Positions 50,974-62,071 of a DNA stretch of 64,000 nucleotides are shown here, piece by piece. The notes beneath the pieces were generated by a model. It was given only the letters and a program-made list of their open reading frames with translations. It made no database searches and had not been told where the DNA came from. The DNA is taken from contig CAUYUJ010015285.1 of assembly GCA_963575745.1 (NCBI GenBank), positions 1 to 64,000 on the forward strand. Direction: 5' to 3'. This stretch comes from Prorocentrum cordatum (Eukaryota; Sar; Dinophyceae; Prorocentrales; Prorocentraceae). How positions within the stretch are numbered: the stretch's first letter is position 1; each line of letters begins with the position of its first letter. A program made the translations under genes and the position numbers.

Positions 50974-51220
50974 CCTGACTCCGGATCCGCCCTACTTTGG
51001 GGAAATTCGTAAGTGGGGCTTGGAATTTCCGCCTTACTTTTCAAGCCCCGCTGCTGCCAATTTCCGCCCTACTGTTCTGTTGCTGTTTCTGTCGGTTTCC
51101 GCCCTATTGTATGTTGGGTGCAGCAATTTCCGCCCTACTTTTTCGGCCTCTTCTAGGTGGATTTCCCACGCAATTTTGAGTTGGAAAAAAGCCAAAGTAG
51201 GGCGGATCCGGAGTCAGGGC
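50974..51220. mobile_element. Family E element (complete)
   Basis: CTGACTCCGGATCCGCCCTA to AGGGCGGATCCGGAGTCAGG. Inside are TTTCCGCCCTACT motifs spaced about 40 bp apart. Near-identical to 48545-48787; relatives at about 16750-16906, 42805-43029, 46600-46760 and 59747-59902. Confidence 0.85.
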
Positions 51221-52295
51221 TGCCCTCGTCGCCCCGGCGGGATTCGGCGGCTCCGCGAGTCCCGACCCCCTTGCCCAGGGCCTGGAGGCCCTCTCGGATG
51301 GTCTCGGGGGCGAGGCCCGAGCCTCCCGGGCGGTCTCGGACGCCCAGAAGCCCTGAGAGCAGATCACCTGGTCTACTCAGCCTCCACGCCACCCAGTCTC
51401 TGGGCGGGGCGCCGTCGCCGAATCCGTCTTTTGCAAAGTGCACCTAATGTTCGGGACCGCCGCCGCCGCCGCGAATTTGCATCGGCTGTTTGTAAGACTG
51501 CCTTCAGCCCACCCCGCTACCGCGCCTGGGCCGTGGGCCAGAGGCCTCGTCGCGGTTGCGCGTTTGCTCCCTTCGAAACAGAATTGTGTTGTGCAATTCG
51601 TCGCGGTTGCGCGGTTGTTCCTTTTGTGTGGGTGTTTCGGGCCTGGGGGGGGGGGATCAGAAGAATTATGTTGTGTAATTCGTCGCGGTGGCATGGGGAG
51701 TTCGGGTCTAGGGGGGGTAAACGACGGCGAAGCGTGATATTTCCAGACATTTCTTGGACATGTTTTGTTACTTGTGCTTTCGGCGCGCGCTCGTGGGTTG
51801 AAGGTTTCGCTTGATGTTGGAAGCGATTGCGGGCGCTTTCGGATAAGAGAACGGAGGTATTTTTGAATTGGGTTGCGGCGTCGGATTCCGGCTCGTATTT
51901 CGCGGCCCGACGATCTTCAAATCAAAATATATGTGGTAAGCATGTACGCACGCATGCGCGCGAGTTAAGCACGTCTACATACATTACCTACACCGATATC
52001 TTTCCATGCTCATGTCACGTAGTACATATAGTGTGCGCAGAGTCCGCCGCCCTCGTCTTTATATTGTCGGTTTGGCTTTTGCGCGCGGCCGCCGCCAATT
52101 TTTCGTAACACTTACTTAGGGTCCGGGGCGTTGGCCGCCAGATTTGGGACCCCCCCTGCATAGTGTTTTTATTTTTGTTCGTCGCCGCCGTGGGAATTCT
52201 GGTGAAGATTTTTTCTCGAGTGTCGACCTGGTGATGAGAGCAGGGCATCCCCAAACCATGCAAAAGCCTTGGACAATCCATGTTTTTCTGCGTTC

Positions 52296-52520
52296 TGGAG
52301 GAGGAGGAGGAGGAGGAGGAGGAGGAGGAGGGGAGAGGAGGAGGAGGAGGGGAAGGGGGAGGAGGAGGAGGAGGAAGGGGAGGAGGAGGAGGAGGAGGAG
52401 AGGAGGAGGAGGAGGAGGAGGGGGGGAGGAGGAGGAGGAGGAGGAGGAGGAGGAGGAGGAGGAGGGATGAGGAGGAGGAGGGCGGAGGAGGAGGAGGGAG
52501 GAGGAGGAGGAATCCATGTT
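52296..52520. repeat. (AGG)n tract between 25-bp direct repeats
   Basis: AATCCATGTTTTTCTGCGTT at 52276 and AATCCATGTTTTTTCTGCGT at 52511, both followed by CTGGA, bracket the tract. Confidence 0.88.
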
Positions 52521-52696
52521 TTTTCTGCGTTCTGGAAGCCTCTTGGGGGGGGGAGGTCCTCTGGGTCGTCCTCGTGCGTCTGCTGTCGCCCCAGTGAGTC
52601 CACGTCTGGTGGTCCCTCCTGGGGCCGGACGGCGGGCCCCGAGGAGGCCGAAGGTCGGGGCGAAGCGCCCGGGCAGCGAAGGGCATCCCTGAAGGG

Positions 52697-52833
52697 GCCC
52701 CAGGACACCCAAATAGATACACACAAAGCAAAAGATCCCCCATAGGTTCCCATATTTTCCCAAATTCCATATTTTCCCATATCTTCTTGGGGACCGGCGA
52801 TTCATTGTGTCTGTGTGTGTGTTTTCTTCCTCC
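52697..52833. mobile_element. Family G element, inverted
   Basis: GGGGCCCCAGGACACCCAAA to CATTGTGTCTGTGTGTGTGT, with CCATATTTTCCCATATCTTC, all complementary to the forward copies. Confidence 0.75.
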
Positions 52834-54162
52834 TGGATACCGTCGAGAACTCTGGGCAGAGAAGAGCATACAGTGAGCGGCTTGAATGAGGAACGCTGAC
52901 TTTTCAAAAGGGGCTCGGTCGTTCCTTAGGCTCTACCTGCGTTATGCATCGTTCCCTGTGCGTTGTGTATTATTTGTTCCTCGTTCCCTGTGCGTTATTC
53001 CTTGGAGGAAAGGGGCCTCGTTCCTTGTTTATCGTTCCTTAGGTCAGACCGATGGCCGTACCGTCGGGAGATCTGGGTCAGACACCTGGCCTGGGGGCGT
53101 TCCTGAAAGGGCCTCGCTCGCAGGGGTACTTACAGGCCTCGGAAAAAATTAGCGAACACTCATGCCACATTCATCTGTGAACGCCTCCCCCTCCCCCCAA
53201 TATTCAAAGTTGGCGGTGGGTCTGATGAGTTGCACCTCGACCGCAGTCTCCCCCCCGCGTGCCAACCTTGAGTTTGGGGGGCAGGGGGGGTGTTCACTAA
53301 TTGTTTCCCTCTACCGTACCATGGTTTTCGCAGGACTGCGCCAAATCTGAAAGGTCATCACATGAGAAAGCAGAGGTTCACGCCGAGGTTCTGAATCATC
53401 GCGCGTGTTTCCATGCTGGCAGCACGATGGCAACCAGATCACCCATAGCGATTCACTACCAGGAGCCGACGTGATATCTTGTATTTGCGGTTTTGGGTTT
53501 GACATAAGAAAGCCGATTATTTGATGCAACGTTCCGTGATAACAAAATCGTCCAATGTTTGACACGTTGGCGCAGCTTGGATCGGAGATGCCCGGTTAGG
53601 CGCGCGGAGCCTGGTACAACGTGACGGGGGTAGAGCTGTGACAGCGAGAGTCGGGGAACCTGGGGCTTGCACTTCCAACTCGATGCTTACAAGGCTAAGC
53701 GGGATGGCGGTCTGGAAACGGCGAGCCGCGCGGAGTTTCGTCGCAACAGGGGATCGAACCAGGTTCGAAGGTCGGCTCGACACAGGGAGCCGCGGAAGGC
53801 ACGCCGGGAGCCCCGGGAGATTTTAGGAATTTGGGGTTCGGGCCCTTTAGCGCTGTGGAGGGCGATCAGTGGAGAGGGAGCACGTTGCCAAATAATTTCC
53901 AGATGTCTAGAAGATGTCTCAAACCATATTAAAAACATGTTTAAGACATGTTCGGAACATTTTTAGAACATGTTTTACACATGTTTAACACATCTTTAAT
54001 TCAATGATAGGATTGTTAGAGTGTCCATTGTTGTGGCATCCATAGCTTTAGCGTTCAATCCTGAAGAGTAAGGAATGGTGAGGACCACAACGGGCCTGAG
54101 TGCATTCCAGCGTGTGCCTCGCGGCACGGAGGCGGACTGAAGGGCTTCGGTGTGCTTATTTC

Positions 54163-54320
54163 AGGAGGGAAAGAAACACACAGACACAATGAATCGGCGA
54201 TTCCCAGAAAACATGGGAAAATATGGGACCTGGGGGGGAAGACAGAAACCCAGAAAATATGGGAAAATATGGGGATATTCTTATTCGTGTGTATTTATGT
54301 GTGTGTCCCAGTTCCCCTTC
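54163..54320. mobile_element. Family G element
   Basis: CAGGAGGGAAAGAAACACAC to GTGTGTGTCCCAGTTCCCCT, with two AAAATATGGGAAAATATGGG-type blocks. Confidence 0.78.
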
Positions 54321-54449
54321 ATTATTGCCAGGGTGGTCTTTGTGCCCTCCTGCAGGCTCGAGCCCTTTCCCCAGGCTGGCCCCTGGCCACGTCCAGCAGG
54401 CCCCCCACTCGCCCCGCAGAGCTGCCCAGACGCCCCGAGAGGCCCTCCT

Positions 54450-55036
54450 CTCTCCTCCTCCCTCCTCCTCCTCCTCCTCCTCCTCCTCCTCCTCCTCCTC
54501 CTCCTCCCCTCCTCCTCCTCCTCCTCCTCCTCCTCCTCCTCCTCCTCCTCCTCCTCCTCCTCCTCCCCCTCCCCCTCCTCCTCCTCCTCCTCCTCCTCCT
54601 CCTCCTCCTCCTCCTCCTCCTCCTCCTCCTCCTCCTGCAGGGGCCTGCGCAGAGGCCGCCGCCGCGCCTGCGCGTGGACGCCGCGGCCGCGGAGGGCACG
54701 GAGGTGCAGCTGCCCGCGGAGGGCGCCGAGATCGCCGCCTGGGAGGCCCGGAGAGCCGAGGGAAGGAGCATAGTGGCCACGACCAAGTGTATCCTCCCCC
54801 CTCCTCCTCCTCCTCCTCCTCCTCCTCCTCCTCCTCCTCCTCCTCCTCCTCCTCCTCCTCCTCCTCCCTCCTCCTCCTCCTCCTCCTCCTCCTCCTCCTC
54901 CTCCTCCTCCTCCTCCTCCTCCTCCTCCTCCTCCTCCTCCTCCTCCTCCTCCTCCTCCTCCTCCTCCTCCTCCTCCTCCTCCTCCTCCTCCTCCTCCTCC
55001 TCCTCCTCCTCCTCCTCTCCCCCTCCCCCTCCCCCT
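54450..55036. repeat. Two (CCT)n tracts around a GC-rich segment
   Basis: CCT units at 54450-54635 and 54797-55036, the second being one of the purest in the window. The 150 bp between them look coding (see next entry). Confidence 0.9.
54640..54787 (+). CDS. Candidate cassette exon between two CCT tracts
   Basis: After TGCAG| it reads GPAQRPPPRLRVDAAAAEGT, EVQLPAEGAEIAAWEARRAE. Codon use is GC3-rich like the accepted exons, and phase 0 would fit between exons 22 and 23, adding residues in the activation segment. Against it: no junction repeat, and no clear donor (GAG|GCCCGG at about 54750 or a later site). It may equally be a gene fragment carried in the intron. Confidence 0.35.
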
Positions 55037-55104
55037 CCCCCTCCTCCCAACTCAACAAATTCTGACCACGAACACATTGACCAAGATCAGGGTATTCAAA
55101 TTTG

Positions 55105-55345
55105 GGGTCCGAGTAGATGGGGTCGGAGGATCGCGCCGCATCGACGATGCAGCTCGATGCGGAGCCCGATTTTCTCCACGCCGACGTCGCCGACACATCG
55201 CCGTCGTCGACGCCTCATCGCAGGTGCATCGGCGATGCATCGCCGATGCATCGCCGATGCATCGCCGATGTATCGCCGATGTATCGGCGATGCGGCGCGG
55301 TCCTCCGACCCCATCTACTCCGACCCCATCCAGGAGGCCTCTAAC
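55105..55345. mobile_element. Family H palindromic element, flanked by an 18-bp repeat
   Basis: GGGGTCCGAGTAGATGGGGT mirrors CCCATCTACTCCGACCCCAT. The inside has CATCGGCGATGCATCGCCGA. GACCAAGATCAGGGTATT occurs before (about 55079) and after (about 55355). Confidence 0.78.
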
Positions 55346-56193
55346 ATTGGCCATGACCAAGATCAGGGTATTGAAGTTTGAATAACCAGTGGGCTTTGCT
55401 TTGCTGAGAAAATCGGGTCATACGTAACATTTGGCAGTTGGGCTGCTCAGGAGAACGAGAAAAATGTCGCGGGACCCTGTCGACGCCGATCTAGGTAATA
55501 ATGTCGAGTTTTTCAGGCGTTTTCGTTGGCCCTCGGGGGTTTTCCAGCCTCGGGATGATTTCCAGCAGCTGCGCTTCGCCGAGAGTGTTCGGGGGAGTGC
55601 CTGGATCGTCCCGAACGGCCGCCGGAAGCCGAGACATGACCCGAAAACCAAGCGTTCCTTTTGGCCGCCAAGGATTCGTCTCATGTCGAGGGAATCAGCA
55701 CGGTGACCGTGACCAAGATGTCGCGGGACCCTGTCGACGCCGATCTCGGTCTTGGTTCATGCCGACCATATCCGATTCACGAGGATGATCCTCGAATTGA
55801 CTCTGGCCCAGATGGGCGGTGACCAAGATCGGCACGACGTTTCCGCGTTCAGTCTTTGTGATAGTCACCGTTTTCTTTTGCCCGAGTCCTTAATTAAGGG
55901 CTTGACGATTCTTCTCCAATCGTCTTGCGGGGATCAAGATAGACAAGTCCAGATCAATGTAGGTAGATTCAAAACAAGGCCGATCCAGATAAATCTAGGT
56001 ACATCCGGGATATCCAGGTACACCTGGAACAGATCGCAGGAGCTCCAGCGCGAGGCAGAAGACAGCTGACGTCGTCAAGCCCTCAACGACCGAAGACTGG
56101 CAGCCTGCGCGAACGTAGAGCGGCGGAGCCTAAGGTCCAGGCGTCGGGCGTGTTCGCCTGGCTTTTCGGCCCGGGGCCATCACAGGTATATTT

Positions 56194-56370
56194 AAGTCGG
56201 GCCTGTCCCCCTACAGGGGGGTTTTCGACGAAAAGCAAAAAATACCCCAAAAAGGCAAAACAATATTAAAAAAAACAGTCCCCAGATTATTTTTTGATTA
56301 TTTTTTGATTATTTTTGGGGTATTTGTTTTTTTCGTCGAACATCCCCCTGTAGGGGGACACGCCCGACTG
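56194..56370. mobile_element. Family A element (A16)
   Basis: AAGTCGGGCCTGTCCCCCTA to GGGGGACACGCCCGACT; GTATAT/ATATAT near both ends. Confidence 0.82.
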
Positions 56371-57217
56371 AAAGATATATCCGGTTTGACAAGGGCCGCA
56401 GAACGACGGGATCTAGGGCTCCAGTCGTGGTTTCCCGCGATGTGGCACTTGTCTCGCAACGTCGAATCTCAGGGAAGGCCCCTGGCGTTTTTTGTTATTT
56501 TTCGCCTTCCTGGGAGCTTCTTGTCGCGCGGCTGGATCCGCCTCGGCAAACGGATCGGGATGGGCTCATGGGAGGGGTCCGGGGACTGTCAGAGGCTCGA
56601 AGTTTTTTGCGCCGCGGCGCGGCAGGGGCAGCCCCCACCCGCGTCCAGGCAGTCGAGGCTCGAAGCAGACAAGTCTGAATAGGCGCAAAACTTTGGGAGG
56701 TCCGCCGAGGTTTCTTGGGTCGGCGATGGACCCGAGCGCGCCCTGCGGCGGCGCCAGAGGCTCCAGCGCCGACCCAAGAGATCCGCGCGGACCTCCGAAC
56801 ATTTATGTCAGGGCCCCCTGGGCGGGGACAGGCCAGGACATTGGCGCGTTCAAGAAAGCTGCAGCCGTGTGCCAAGACATTATACAGTCGGGGCCCCGAA
56901 GAAGGAACCCTTTTCGTTGGGGATGGGCTCGGTGTTTCTTGATTGTTGTGCAATTTGCCTTAGGTTCCCCTAAGGTTTTCCATCGGAAATCGAAGGTTAA
57001 CTTATGGAAAAAGGGGCCTCGTTCCTTATTTTGGGTTCCTTAGGTCAACGCCCCGACTGTAGACCAGGACATTGGCGCGTCCAAGAGAGCTGCAGCCGTG
57101 TGTCAAGACATTCTAGTCTTCGTTTTCTCCAGGTGGGATTCCCCAGGTCCTGGTCAGCAGTATCCTGGCCGAGAGGGCCCTGGTGATGTGCCTGTGCCGC
57201 TTGTCCTTCCTCCGAAG

Positions 57218-57352
57218 GCGTTCGCACCCTTCGCCCTGCTGATCGGCGTCGGCTCCCCGTGGTACATGTCTCCCGCGCGCTGGTGCGACTTCACTCTGAA
57301 GCACCAGAAGACGGACGTCACTCAGCCGGCGCTGCGATTGTGGAAGGATCAG
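57218..57352 (+). CDS. Exon 23: probable kinase activation-loop end
   Basis: Reads AFAPFALLIGVGSPWYMSPA, then RWCDFTLKHQKTDV. G-S-P-W-Y-M-S-P-A resembles G-T-P-x-Y-M-x-P-E of kinase subdomain VIII with the Glu changed to Ala, and KTDV lies where the subdomain IX Asp is expected. The start CCGAAG|GCG fits exon 22 in phase and by AGGC(C/G)TTC; the frame is also open upstream to about 57134. Donor CAG|GAGGGG (GA). No helices F-I follow, so the C-lobe would be truncated. Confidence 0.6.
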
Positions 57353-57528
57353 GAGGGGAAAAAACACAGACACAATGAAGCGTCAGACACAATGAAGCGT
57401 CGATTCCCCAGAAAATGTTGGAAAATATGGGAAATGGGGGGAAGACAGAAACCCTGAAAATATATGAAAATATTGGGAATCTTTTTATTTGTGTGAATTT
57501 ATTTGTGTGTCCCAGGGCCCCTTCAAAG
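57353..57528 (+). mobile_element. Intron 23 = family G element (176 bp, GA-AG)
   Basis: GAGGGGAAAAAACACAGACA to GTCCCAGGGCCCCTTCAAAG. The intron is the element itself. AGGAG at 57351-57355 and 57527-57531 restores GATCAG/GAGCCT in frame. Confidence 0.88.
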
Positions 57529-59187
57529 GAGCCTGGGCAGTTCGATCAGACGCCGTGGGTGCGCAGTGGTGAGGACGAGGGCGACATGGACATCATCACG
57601 GCGAGGGAGGCGACCGAGTCTGGGCTGGCGTTCCAGGCAACGCGGCCCGCGCCCACCTTCCCCGACGGGGCTTATTTCGAGGTGGTGCTCCTGAAGGTCT
57701 GGCCACCCCAGCAGCTGTCCGGCTGCGTCGACCGTCACGACGGGCCCGTGGGCTTTGCAGTGGGCTTCACCCGCACGCCGCCGCACCTCAACGACGCGAG
57801 GCGGTGCCGGGCTCGGAAGCAGCCCAACAGCTGGGTGGTGGGCTACGACGGGCGATTCTTCGAGAACGGCCAAGAGGTCCCGACCCAGGACGAGGCCTCC
57901 GAGGACGGCCGGGAGCAGATGCGGGACCGGCGAAGGCTCTCGGCCGCGCAGGCAGCCCAGCCCGACGTGCTGGGCGGCACCCGCTCCGCGCAGGCCCACT
58001 CGCAGATGGCGTGGCCCATCGGCCCCATGGGCTTCTCCCTCGCGGAGCTGCAGCGGAACGACCGGCTCGGCGTGATGGCGACCGAGTCGGGGCACCTCGT
58101 CCTCTTCGTCAACGACGCCATGATCTGCAAGGTCAAGGCCACGAACCTGAGCGCCCGCGAGCCGCTGTACCCGCTCGTCGAGATCTGCGGCGTGGCCCGC
58201 GAGATCGGCCTGGTGCCGCGCCCGCGCGGCCCGCGCGGCCTGGAGGAGTCGCACCGCGCCCACGACCACATGGCCTCCACCTGCGAGCGCCTGGCCCCGC
58301 ACGCGGAGACGACCTACGCGGACATCTACGCCGCGGCGGCCATCGTGCAGGAGTGCTTCTGCAGCACCGCCAGGCCGACCGTGCCCTCGGCGTTCCTGCA
58401 GCTGCTGTCGGCGGTCTCCTCGTGGATCCAGCAGGGGTGCCCCGAAGTCGCGCTCCACGGCGACATGCTGCTCGCCCTCACGAGGTGGTCCAAGACCTCG
58501 CGCGTGCAGAGTGGCCTCGACCCCGGCATCGCCGATGTGCTCCAGCGCGTCTTCAGCGCCGCGGGGGCACCGCCCAATGTCCTCGGTGCCGCGGGCACGA
58601 TCTGCTCCGCGCGGCAGCTCCGGATGGCCCTGAACGAGAAGACCGGTTGCCGCCACGTCTCGCCCGAGTTCCTGGGCAGCCACGCGAAGGCGGTCACCCA
58701 GGCCACGAACTTGCGGAGGTTCTTGCACCAGGGCCTGCGCGAGAGAGACTCCGCGCCGCAGAGGCTCGACGCCGAGCTGTGGGACATCAGGCCCTGGACG
58801 CTCTCCGCCTCGCACATCCGCCACGTGGTCCTGGTCCTCCAGTCCGAGCTCGAGGGCCACATCTGGAGGGTGGGCATCTCGAAGCTCGAGGCCAACGTTC
58901 CCCTGGAGCTGAAGCTCCAGCTGGTCAAGTGCTTCAACCGCACCCTGCAGACCGTGAACGGCGACGGCGACGAGCCGGCGCCGTCCAGCGGCAGCTCCCG
59001 CAGCACCCGCAGGCGGCCTGGCATCGTCGGCTTCCACGCCGTGCCTTCGCTGCAGTTCGAGAGCTTCCCGCTCCCAGCGGACGCATGCCCCGTGTCGTTC
59101 GCGCGCTTGCAGGAGGCGAACGCCGTGGGCGTCGTGCTTCACTTTGTTCGCCGCGTCAGCCTGGGCCAGGGGCTCTCGGAGACGCCG
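57529..59187 (+). CDS. Exon 24: Neuralized/SPRY-like domain plus helical region (553 codons)
   Basis: By far the largest exon. From about 57660 to 58220 it resembles a Neuralized homology repeat or SPRY-type beta sandwich: VGFAVGFTRTPP, SWVVGYDGRFFENGQ, WPIGPMGFSLAEL, then LQRNDRLGVMATESGHLVLF, VNDAMICKV, PLYPLVEICG. These domains bind protein partners (family knowledge). The remaining 320 residues are helical (YADIYAAAAIVQECFC, SASHIRHVVLVLQSELEGHI) without a recognised family. Acceptor TTCAAAG|GAG, donor ACGCCG|GTGGCC (GT). Extending past 59187 to a stop at 59439 loses GC3 bias. A 539-aa antisense frame over the same DNA is a shadow. Confidence 0.85.
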
Positions 59188-60233
59188 GTGGCCAGAGAGG
59201 AAGACAGCCGGGAACCAAAGTTGTCAATCGGAAGCGGTTCAGGGCTTTTCCCCAAAGGGCATCCCATGGGCCACAGTGCAAGCTACCATCATAGGCTGAG
59301 TGGTATGTATTCGCCCGTGCCGCGCTTTTTGTGGCTTCGTAAGGTAGGACTCGATTGTGGCACCTCGTGCGCTCATCTTCCCATGCTAGGCATTCGCATG
59401 CGAGTCCCATGTTCGATATGTGGACTTCCTTCCTGTTAGACATTTTGCCCTACGTGTGGTCGGTTTTGTATACCATTGCCGCTTCGCCACAGGAAGTGTT
59501 GTTGTCGGCCACCGATTTTTGTCTGGTGTTGTAATACCAGGTGCCCGCCAGGAGTTTGCCTGACTGCGATACATATGTCGGTCATGAACTGGCCGCCCAC
59601 GATTGATTTGTCTTGCCTTCCCCAGGGCGTCGATGCTACTGCAGCCTGGGCCAACGCCGAAAATAACACGCCCAATCGGCCACCAGCTTCGCTGGATACA
59701 ATTCGCCCCCGCAAGAAACGGCGCAGGCATAACCCAGACACCGCGACAAAGTAGGGCGGGCATTTCCGCCTCAGGGAAGTAGGGCGCATATTTCCGCAAC
59801 ATTGTGGCGGAAGCAGCGACGGTAAAGTAGGGCGGGCATCAGCATCAAAGGAGCTCGAAATTTACGGCATCGCCCAAAGTAGGGCGGATCCGGAGTCAGG
59901 GCAAGCGTAAAACTTCGGAGCTCCGCGCGGATCTATGGGATGGGCGTTGGGCCCCTGGCGGCGTCGATCCAAGGAACCCGCGCAGACCTCCGAAAGCTTC
60001 TGTTCGGCGGCACGCCAAGGGGGGAAGCGAGAGGGGGCAGGCAGGCCGTCTCAGCAGGCGGCGGGGCCAGCCCTCGCGCCTTCCGAGAAGTTTTCTGGCG
60101 CTTCCGGGGAAGGCTTGGCAAACTTCTCGGAAGGCCCGAGGCTTTCCGAGCCGTCTGAGAAGGCCCGCCCCTTCTCGCTTCCCCCCCCATAGGCTCGCCG
60201 CCGACAGGTTCGTGCAGTGCGTCGTCCCTCCAG
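59188..60233 (+). other. Intron 24 (1046 bp, GT-AG)
   Basis: GGTGG at 59187-59191 and 60233-60237. Contains a family E segment (59747-59902), family F (59912-59998) and inverted GCCTTCCGAGAAG/CTTCTCGGAAGGC motifs (60078-60145). Confidence 0.7.
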
Positions 60234-60370
60234 GTGGGCACCGCAGGCGCCGCACAGCTGGCGGAGGCGCTGCACGGCAACGTGCTCCTGCAGGAGCTGG
60301 AGGCCCCTGGCCAGGGCTTCGGCGACGAGGGCGCAGCGCTGCTGAGCGACGCGCTGCAGGGGGGCACCAG
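60234..60370 (+). CDS. Exon 25: leucine-rich repeat 1
   Basis: Reads VGTAGAAQLAEALHGNVLLQ, then ELEAPGQGFGDEGAALLSDA. Matches the ribonuclease-inhibitor/NOD-type LRR pattern (L-x-x-L-x-L, G-D-x-G-A-x-x-L-x-x-A-L). Acceptor CTCCAG|GTG. Donor ACCAG|GCCCTG (GC); CCAGGC recurs at 61017-61022. Phase 2. Confidence 0.88.
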
Positions 60371-61020
60371 GCCCTGGTCCATTCGACGGGTGGCGGGGGT
60401 GGCCTCCTCCTCCTCCTCCTCCTCCTCCTCCTCCTCCTCCTCCTCCTCCTCCTCCTCCTCCTCCTCCTCCTCCTCCCCCTCACACTCCTCCACCTCCTCC
60501 TCCTCCTCCCTCCTCCTCCCTCCTCCTCATCCTCCTCCTCCTCCTGAACCTCCTCCTCGGTGGGGCTCGGAGTTCGTCAGGTGGCGGGGGGGGGGGGCGG
60601 TTCGGAGTTCGACGAACGCGAGGCGATATCAATCTTGCCCGCACCCAGCGAGGCCCTGCGAGCCTCTCGAGTGCCCGGCCCGCGACCCCGCCTGCAGCAC
60701 CGTGCGGCCGACGGCCTGCACGGTCGCTTCTTCGAGCACCGCCTTGCGGATCGGCGATCCGACCGATCCGACCCGATCTCGGCTTTGGCCAGCTGGCTCA
60801 CGCCACTTCCGATCGGCACATAGGCCGTGTCCTGCTGCCGGCCAGCTGGATGCGACTCGACTCCCGTCTTCTGGCGCTCCGATGCGGCCCGAGGCTCGCA
60901 CGGCGGCGCTGGGCATGCCAGCGCGACCGAGCCGATGCGGTCCTCGACTCCGTGCCGCTGCAGGCCGATGCAGGCCGCGCCTTCCGATCCGAGTCGCTGT
61001 TCCGCTCCGGTGCCTGCCAG
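60371..61020 (+). other. Intron 25 (650 bp, GC-AG)
   Basis: CCAGGC duplication. Contains a CCT tract (60400-60545) and GATCGGCGATCCGACCGATC-type sequence (60740-60990). Confidence 0.78.
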
Positions 61021-61171
61021 GCTGCGCCACCTGCGCCTCGGCGGCAACGGCATCGGCGACGCTGGGGCCCAGGCGCTCGCAGCCGCGCTGCGGGCGCCCG
61101 CCTGCGAGCTGCAGCTCCTCGACCTGGCCGGCAACGCGCTGGGCGACTCGGGCTGCACCGTGCTGGCGGAG
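61021..61171 (+). CDS. Exon 26: leucine-rich repeats 2-3
   Basis: Reads LRHLRLGGNGIGDAGAQALA, then LQLLDLAGNALGDSGCTVLA. Two textbook LRR units of about 28 residues. Donor GCGGAG|GCTTGC (GC); GCGGAGGC at 61166-61173 and 62066-62073. Phase 0. Confidence 0.92.
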
Positions 61172-62071
61172 GCTTGCAGCCCAGCGCTGGTTCCGGTCAA
61201 CCCAAGACTCAGAGCGTGAATTACCTACCCCGCTTTCGCTTCCAGGCAAAACCAAGCCATACCACGCGCCTCCTCGTCAAGCGGCCTGACCAGTACAGGC
61301 CGCAATTTGGCATCGTTTGGTATCTCTTGGAAGCGAGGGTTGTCAAAAGCGAGGTAGGTTTGTTTTCCCCCGAAAGACGGCCCAGGAGGCTTCCAAGAGG
61401 ACCTCCAGGAAGGCCAGTGAAGGCCCACATCATTCATTTTCAATCAACTGTTGAAGGATTTGGCGTTTGTTCAAGTACGGCTTTCTGACGACCCAAGACG
61501 GCCCCAGAGGCCACCGAGATGGCCCCAAGAGCGCCCACGAGGCCTCAGAGATGGCCTCCTGACTGTCCAAGAGGCCGCCAAGACGGCCCCCAAGAGGGCC
61601 CCTAAACGGCCCAAGAGACCTTCAAGGCACGCAAGATGGCATCCAAGACGGCCCTGAAGTGCCCCAAGAAGGCCCGAAGCCGGCCCAGACAGGCCCCCAA
61701 GCAGGCTTCCGACGGCGTCAGACGGGCCAGGAACGCCATCAGACAGCCCAAGTGCTTCCCAAGGAGCCTCCACATGCCCCCAAGAGGCCCAAGGAAGTCC
61801 CCAAGAGGCCTCCAAGAAGGCAGGACGGGGGGGAAGAGGTTCGAGCCTCTGGGTTCGAGAAGATCTTTCGCCTGTGCGGCCTCTGGGCGCCGTGTTCGGG
61901 CTCCGGGCCCGTGAGAAACACGGACCCGGGGTGAAAAGCCGCACCAGGTGGACCAGGGAGGGCTCTGGGGACCGATCTTAAGCGGATTTGCCTTTCAGCC
62001 ATCGGCCCCCCTTCTTGACTGATTTTCCTGGGGGCCACCCAGTTCAGACCCCCGGCCGCCTCCAAGCGGAG
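61172..62071 (+). other. Intron 26 (900 bp, GC-AG) with 8-bp duplication
   Basis: Contains the GGCCCAAGAGGCCTCCAAG-type minisatellite (61375-61830) related to the 20-27 kb blocks, including CATCATTCATTTTCAATCAA where those blocks have AATCATTGATTTTCC. Confidence 0.85.

Larger units (their letters stand above)
48406..57217 (+). other. Intron 22 (8.8 kb, GC-AG, tentative)
   Basis: Proposed because the kinase frame resumes at 57218 with the activation-loop-like GSPWYMSP. Contents: family D split by family E (48420-48896), GATAAATCCAG motifs (49025-49125), a decoy copy of exon 20 and its intron (49202-49365), half family A (49420-49560), family I (49939-50138), family J (50572-50700), family E (50974-51220), AGG tract (52296-52520), inverted family G, family G (54163-54320), two CCT tracts (54450-54640, 54797-55035), family H (55105-55345), family A (56194-56370) and family F (56691-56798). 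A coding-like segment at 54640-54787 may be an extra exon. Confidence 0.45.

Noticed and set aside
57523-59142. 539-aa ORF on the minus strand
   Set aside because: It is the antisense shadow of exon 24, which has a recognisable domain, GC3 bias and junction repeats on the + strand.
59188-59439. C-terminal extension of the exon 24 frame to its stop
   Set aside because: GC3 bias drops after about 59190, and the LRR frame continues across a GGTGG-flanked GT-AG intron.
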